A stretch of 9,530 nt of DNA from Accumulibacter sp. Its GTDB lineage: Bacteria > Pseudomonadota > Gammaproteobacteria > Burkholderiales > Rhodocyclaceae. The stretch is taken from the NCBI GenBank assembly GCA_003538495.1, contig DPSD01000600.1, positions 1-9,530 of the forward strand, in the 5' to 3' direction. Positions 9,101 to 9,530 of this stretch are shown piece after piece. Made by a program: the position numbers and the translations under genes. Numbering within the stretch: position 1 is the stretch's first letter; each line of letters begins with the position of its first letter. The notes beneath the pieces are model-generated. The model searched no databases. It was not told the origin of the DNA and saw nothing but the letters and a program-made list of their open reading frames with translations.

Positions 9101-9530
9101 TCGCTGACCTTCTCCGCGACCCAGGCGGGTGGCGCGATCTTGCCGTCCTGGCTGTCATTCGACGCCGCCACGCGGACCTTCAGCGGAGCGCCTGGAGACG
9201 GCGATGTGGGCAGGTTCGGTGTCGTGATTACCGCCACCGACGAGGAAGGGCTGAGTGCGTCCAGAAAAGCGTTCACCCTGACCGTCGTCAAAGGTAACAC
9301 CACGCCCACCGGGGACGTCACAATCATCGGCAGCGCCGCCCAGAACCAGCTGCTCACCGCCAGCAATACGCTGGACGACGTCGACGGACTGGGCAGCATT
9401 GCCTATCAATGGGAGAGCTCGCCGGAGGGCACCACCTGGAGCGCCATCAGCGGTGCTACGGCGGACAGTTTCACCCTGACGCAGGCGCAGGTTGGCCAAC
9501 GCCTGCGGGTGGTCGCCAGCTATATCGACG
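122..9530 (+). CDS. Giant RTX protein: M10 (serralysin-like) metallopeptidase, RTX repeats, beta-propeller and Ig modules; 3' end outside window
   Basis: One frame-2 reading frame is open from the codon after the TAG at 95-97 to the last base, about 3,136 codons from position 122. Domain order is M10 catalytic domain, M10 C-terminal domain with RTX repeats, non-RTX insert, long RTX block, YVVD-type repeats, cadherin-like domain, and two copies of a propeller plus two Ig-like domains. RTX proteins of this kind are normally secreted by type I ABC exporters using an uncleaved C-terminal signal, and fold on binding calcium. That signal would lie beyond the window. I count only five cysteines, as expected for such secreted proteins. 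The start is unclear: ATG 155, ATG 161 and TTG 116 have no convincing ribosome binding site, ATG 155 lies in a hairpin stem, and family-typical amino-terminal sequence sits upstream in frame 1. The gene therefore probably began further upstream and is frameshifted. Likely role: secreted protease-adhesin (inference). Substrate unknown. Confidence 0.93.
128..643 (+). other. M10 serralysin-type zinc metallopeptidase catalytic domain
   Basis: The zinc-binding signature HEIGHALGLEH is at 431-463. It gives the three His ligands and the catalytic Glu of the HExxHxxGxxH metzincin motif, followed by the family-typical Pro-Gly. The Met-turn TLMSY is at 512-526, with its Met codon at 518-520; its Tyr is the extra zinc ligand of serralysins. 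The domain closes with TPARYDIAALQ around 602-634, which matches the family's TPxxYDIAALQ helix before the C-terminal domain. Upstream, ADQMAMIDQAFAAWQKV resembles the first helix of the fold. The active-site residues are all present, but the first beta-strand is missing because of the frame break near 123, so activity of this form is doubtful. Serralysins cleave proteins outside the cell; the target here cannot be inferred. Confidence 0.9.
138..160 (+). other. Perfect 9-bp inverted repeat (hairpin) just after the frame break
   Basis: CGCCATCTG at 138-146 and CAGATGGCG at 152-160 are exact reverse complements separated by the 5-base loop CCGAC. The hairpin starts about 15 bases after the last frame-1 codon that matches the M10 family. 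Its right arm contains the ATG at 155, one of the few candidate starts for the frame-2 frame. It could be coincidental in GC-rich coding DNA, a structure linked to the deletion, or a cause of sequencing or assembly trouble. It is not a terminator: there is no following T run. Confidence 0.6.
671..985 (+). other. M10 C-terminal domain with first RTX calcium-binding repeats
   Basis: This segment follows the known serralysin C-terminal domain. FDAGGIDDTIDAS at about 728-766 matches the family's D-A-G-G-x-D-T-I-D-A-S element. IAFGTVIENAIGGSGND at about 845-895 matches the I-E-N-A-x-G-G-S-G-x-D element that leads into the calcium-binding parallel beta-roll. Three to four nonapeptide repeats of the GGxGxDxLx type follow up to about 985, ending in GGAGVDTYVIG. 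Its direct attachment to the catalytic domain is the normal serralysin layout. A typical serralysin would end soon after this point, so everything downstream is extension. Confidence 0.87.
990..1837 (+). other. Non-RTX region between the serralysin part and the main RTX block, with a probable beta-sandwich
   Basis: The first part (about 990-1265) begins TDTLTDTDGRILVG and ends with GLIKDYQPSQLGIDL. It resembles a degenerate version of the haemolysin-calcium-binding-associated domain in which a D-x-D-G turn precedes beta-strands. The middle (about 1270-1436) is helical-looking, rich in Ala, Asn and Lys, and holds two of the protein's five cysteines (codons 1304 and 1406, 34 residues apart). 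From about 1439 to 1708 alternating hydrophobic strands (ITLDLQPGQTEIAFAF, then ELTLTATYLP) suggest an Ig- or Calx-beta-like sandwich. A linker with HYDNLGNLITDP leads to ADTLYDSTGND, the start of the next RTX block. No enzymatic motif is visible and I cannot name a family with certainty. Confidence 0.5.
2723..3787 (+). repeat. Exact 132-bp (44-residue) higher-order RTX repeat, eight consecutive periods
   Basis: The position after the G-x-D start of each unit falls at 2732, 2864, 2996, 3128, 3260, 3392, 3524, 3656 and 3788, eight successive intervals of exactly 132 bases. Each unit reads roughly GDDxLDGGxGDDxLxGGGGADxLxGGAGxDxLxGD, four nonapeptides, then a variable 8-residue linker such as SDTPAEAL, SNTPEAAM, SDTPDAAM or DGLASVFH. 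A similar unit before it (anchor 2609) is 123 bases long, three codons shorter. The fixed period suggests tandem duplication of a whole structural unit: a short beta-roll with a protruding loop at a constant position. Confidence 0.92.
3174..3563 (+). repeat. Pair of 126-base near-identical direct repeats two RTX units apart
   Basis: Bases 3174-3299 and 3438-3563 align without gaps at an offset of 264 bases (two 132-base units), with 7 mismatches by eye. Sequence on both sides of the pair diverges clearly more. The shared part covers the end of one unit, its linker (SNTPEAAM versus SDTPDAAM) and the start of the next. This suggests a recent dimer-unit duplication or gene conversion inside the array. 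Confidence 0.8.
3991..4192 (+). other. Degenerate haemolysin-calcium-binding-associated domain
   Basis: The RTX pattern stops after DTLWIEG and gives way to about 67 residues of alternating hydrophobic strands. These include SLRLGSLLIDTG, GEIHVDGF and a closing IESFQFDDGVRSYQQVL. The closing element resembles the F-x-F-x-D-G-x-x-x end of the domain that often caps RTX beta-rolls. A new RTX stretch begins right after it at about 4196 (GTPGADVITGTGAAD). It probably caps the preceding roll (inference). Confidence 0.5.
4196..5356 (+). repeat. Four RTX-linked repeats of 80-90 residues (YVVD...NVENLTLTG type)
   Basis: After a short RTX stretch, a compound unit is repeated four times: [ND]xYVVDxxGDVVxE, then GVDLVxSSVSYTL, xNVENLTLTG, GTGNALDNVLTGN and one or more GGxGADTL nonapeptides. 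The Tyr or Phe of the first motif is at codons 4346, 4586, 4829 and 5099, giving spacings of 240, 243 and 270 bases. The last interval is longer by exactly 27 bases, one RTX nonapeptide. Such units are common in large proteobacterial RTX proteins and probably form a continuous beta-helix-like stalk. The first copy is the most divergent (FLVDSAGDVVVE); the second has Cys in place of Tyr (SVSCTL, codon 4664). Confidence 0.88.
5357..5652 (+). other. Haemolysin-type calcium-binding-related domain (HCBP_related-like)
   Basis: The segment begins NNTYLFGRGDGRDTI, continues with a hydrophobic LNVLELAAGITSADVLVTR strand pair and VTISEFF, and closes with QQVKFSDGQTWDVGALL. This order (YxFGxGDGxDTI, then GIxxxDV, SVTIxxFF, and FxDGxxWD) is the recognised pattern of the domain that follows RTX repeats in many type I-secreted proteins. 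It usually marks the end of an RTX roll, which fits the change to Ig- and propeller-type modules after it. Confidence 0.8.
5672..6004 (+). other. Cadherin-like domain
   Basis: About 110 residues start with VVTIDEDTTYVLSAADFGF and continue with TDPDAGDGLSAVRI, GDLQLNGVAV and GLVFSPPADANGVDYTGL. They end in FNVTPVNDAPVF. The initial D-E-D-T, the T-D-P-D-A-G-D calcium-type loop and the final V-N-D-A-P linker are the hallmarks of bacterial cadherin-like domains, which form tandem beta-sandwiches in adhesins. The closing DAPVF leads directly into the first delta-60 propeller. Confidence 0.82.
6068..7213 (+). repeat. Seven delta-60 repeats (DUF5122-type beta-propeller), copy A
   Basis: Seven repeats of 53-59 residues start near 6068, 6239, 6413, 6590, 6767, 6926 and 7085. 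The consensus is VQADGKILVAG, then DFALVRYNSDGSLDTSF and DGKVTT. This is the delta-60 repeat, modelled as the DUF5122 beta-propeller. Seven copies match a closed seven-bladed propeller. Blade 5 is the most divergent: ILVFCSN replaces the usual Gly after ILV with Phe-Cys, and SPDTAF replaces SLDTSF. Blade 7 ends early at DTSFGITP, where the next domain starts. Propellers commonly offer a binding face, so a ligand- or carbohydrate-binding role is possible but not shown. Confidence 0.9.
7232..7501 (+). other. CADG / He_PIG-like Ig-fold domain, copy A
   Basis: About 90 residues begin VNEDSALSFAIPSVSF with a DVDAGDSLAL loop. They contain LPAWLSFDTATRTFAGTPPD and end in FAVTVVNVNDAP. The L-P-x-W-L-x-F-D-x-x-T-x-x-F-x-G-T-P element is the signature of dystroglycan-type cadherin-like (CADG, He_PIG) domains, common in bacterial surface and secreted proteins. 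The C-terminal N-D-A-P is the usual linker to the next Ig-like domain. Confidence 0.85.
7508..7774 (+). other. Ig-like domain of the YQWQSSxDGxxWSAI type, copy A
   Basis: About 89 residues contain TLTASNTLADGDGLGTI, YQWQSSSDGINWSAIGGA, then FTLSLAEIGRQVRVVASY and a final GTAESVASNALDV. The Trp pair (YQWQ ... NW) and the VVASYxDxxGTxES ending mark a recurrent Ig-like domain of large bacterial repeat proteins. It probably acts as a spacer between the two propellers. Its end runs into RAPVFVG, the start of supermodule copy B. Confidence 0.82.
7862..9013 (+). repeat. Seven delta-60 repeats (DUF5122-type beta-propeller), copy B
   Basis: Seven repeats start near 7862, 8033, 8201, 8378, 8546, 8705 and 8879, again with VQADGKILVAG, DFALVRYNSDGSLD and DGKVTT elements. 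The count and the order of blade-specific features match copy A: blade 2 ends TTDIGGYWDQA, blade 4 carries LQRYNSNGSLD, blade 5 is the shortest type with FLLRY, and blade 7 has RYNQDGTLD. Copy B is slightly closer to the consensus than copy A: blades 5 and 6 keep the ILVxG and YxSDGSLD motifs that copy A partly lost. In blade 1, SSVDGDG replaces the usual SFxGDG. Confidence 0.9.
9014..9301 (+). other. CADG / He_PIG-like Ig-fold domain, copy B
   Basis: The segment parallels copy A: VNITIPAGLFVDPDSGDSL, then LPSWLSFDAATRTFSGAPGD, ITATDEEGLSAS and FTLTVVKGN. The signature L-P-x-W-L-S-F-D-A-A-T-R-T-F-S-G is intact. The amino-terminal V-N-E-D-S element of copy A is replaced by FKHDAV, and the C-terminal V-N-D-A-P linker by VKGNTTP. 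The two copies have therefore diverged most at their domain borders. Confidence 0.83.
9311..9530 (+). other. Ig-like domain of the YQWxSSxxGxxWSAI type, copy B (cut by window end)
   Basis: The visible part has LLTASNTLDDVDGLGSI, YQWESSPEGTTWSAISGA, FTLTQAQVGQRLRVVASYID and then the window ends. It aligns with copy A up to VVASYID, so about 15-20 residues of the domain are missing. The reading frame is still open at the last base. Confidence 0.82.

Larger units (their letters stand above)
5999..9530 (+). repeat. Two tandem copies of a ~1.79-kb supermodule (propeller + CADG + Ig), second copy cut by the window
   Basis: Copy A begins at the Pro-Val-Phe codons at 5999 (APVFVG) and copy B at 7790 (APVFVG again), an offset of 1,791 bases. 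Inside, TDIGGYWDQAYAM recurs at an offset of about 1,788 and VVASYID at an offset of 1,800. Each copy has the same order: seven delta-60 repeats, a CADG/He_PIG-like domain, an Ig-like domain. Corresponding blades resemble each other more than neighbouring blades do, so the whole module was duplicated as a block. Copy B ends at the window edge at the point equivalent to about 7730 in copy A, so more copies may follow. Confidence 0.9.

Overview
The window lies almost entirely inside one giant, GC-rich, plus-strand open reading frame (frame 2). It runs without a stop from just after a TAG at 95-97 to the right edge, about 3,136 codons, and its 3' end is outside the window. No second gene, RNA gene, mobile element or CRISPR array is visible. 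Dense antisense reading frames are shadows of the repetitive RTX coding sequence. Strong G/C preference at third codon positions and the protein family suggest a Gram-negative proteobacterium, possibly a betaproteobacterium. That placement is inference only.

From the amino end the protein carries these parts: (1) a serralysin-type (M10) zinc metallopeptidase domain with an intact HEIGHALGLEH zinc site and MSY Met-turn, followed by the M10 C-terminal domain and first RTX calcium-binding repeats (128-985); (2) a non-RTX stretch with a probable beta-sandwich (990-1837); (3) a long RTX block (1838-3990), whose second half keeps an exact 132-base (44-residue) higher-order period; (4) a degenerate RTX-associated domain (3991-4192) and four repeats of about 80-90 residues of the YVVD...NVENLTLTG type (4196-5356); (5) a second RTX-associated domain (5357-5652) and a cadherin-like domain (5672-6004); (6) two tandem copies of a supermodule of about 1.79 kb. 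Each copy holds seven delta-60 repeats (a predicted seven-bladed beta-propeller), a CADG/He_PIG-like domain and an Ig-like domain. The second copy is cut by the window end.

The architecture is that of a very large secreted RTX protein, presumably exported by a type I secretion system and folded by calcium outside the cell. An amino-terminal protease is joined to a long stalk and to ligand-binding-like propeller and Ig modules. No transporter genes lie in the window.

The main anomaly is at the 5' end. The conserved amino-terminal element of the M10 family (NDIDPLLDTVAW) is encoded in frame 1 at positions 1-123, while the rest of the catalytic domain is in frame 2. The expected first beta-strand between them (the TYSF region) is missing. 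This indicates a frameshifting deletion, hence a broken gene, or an assembly error.
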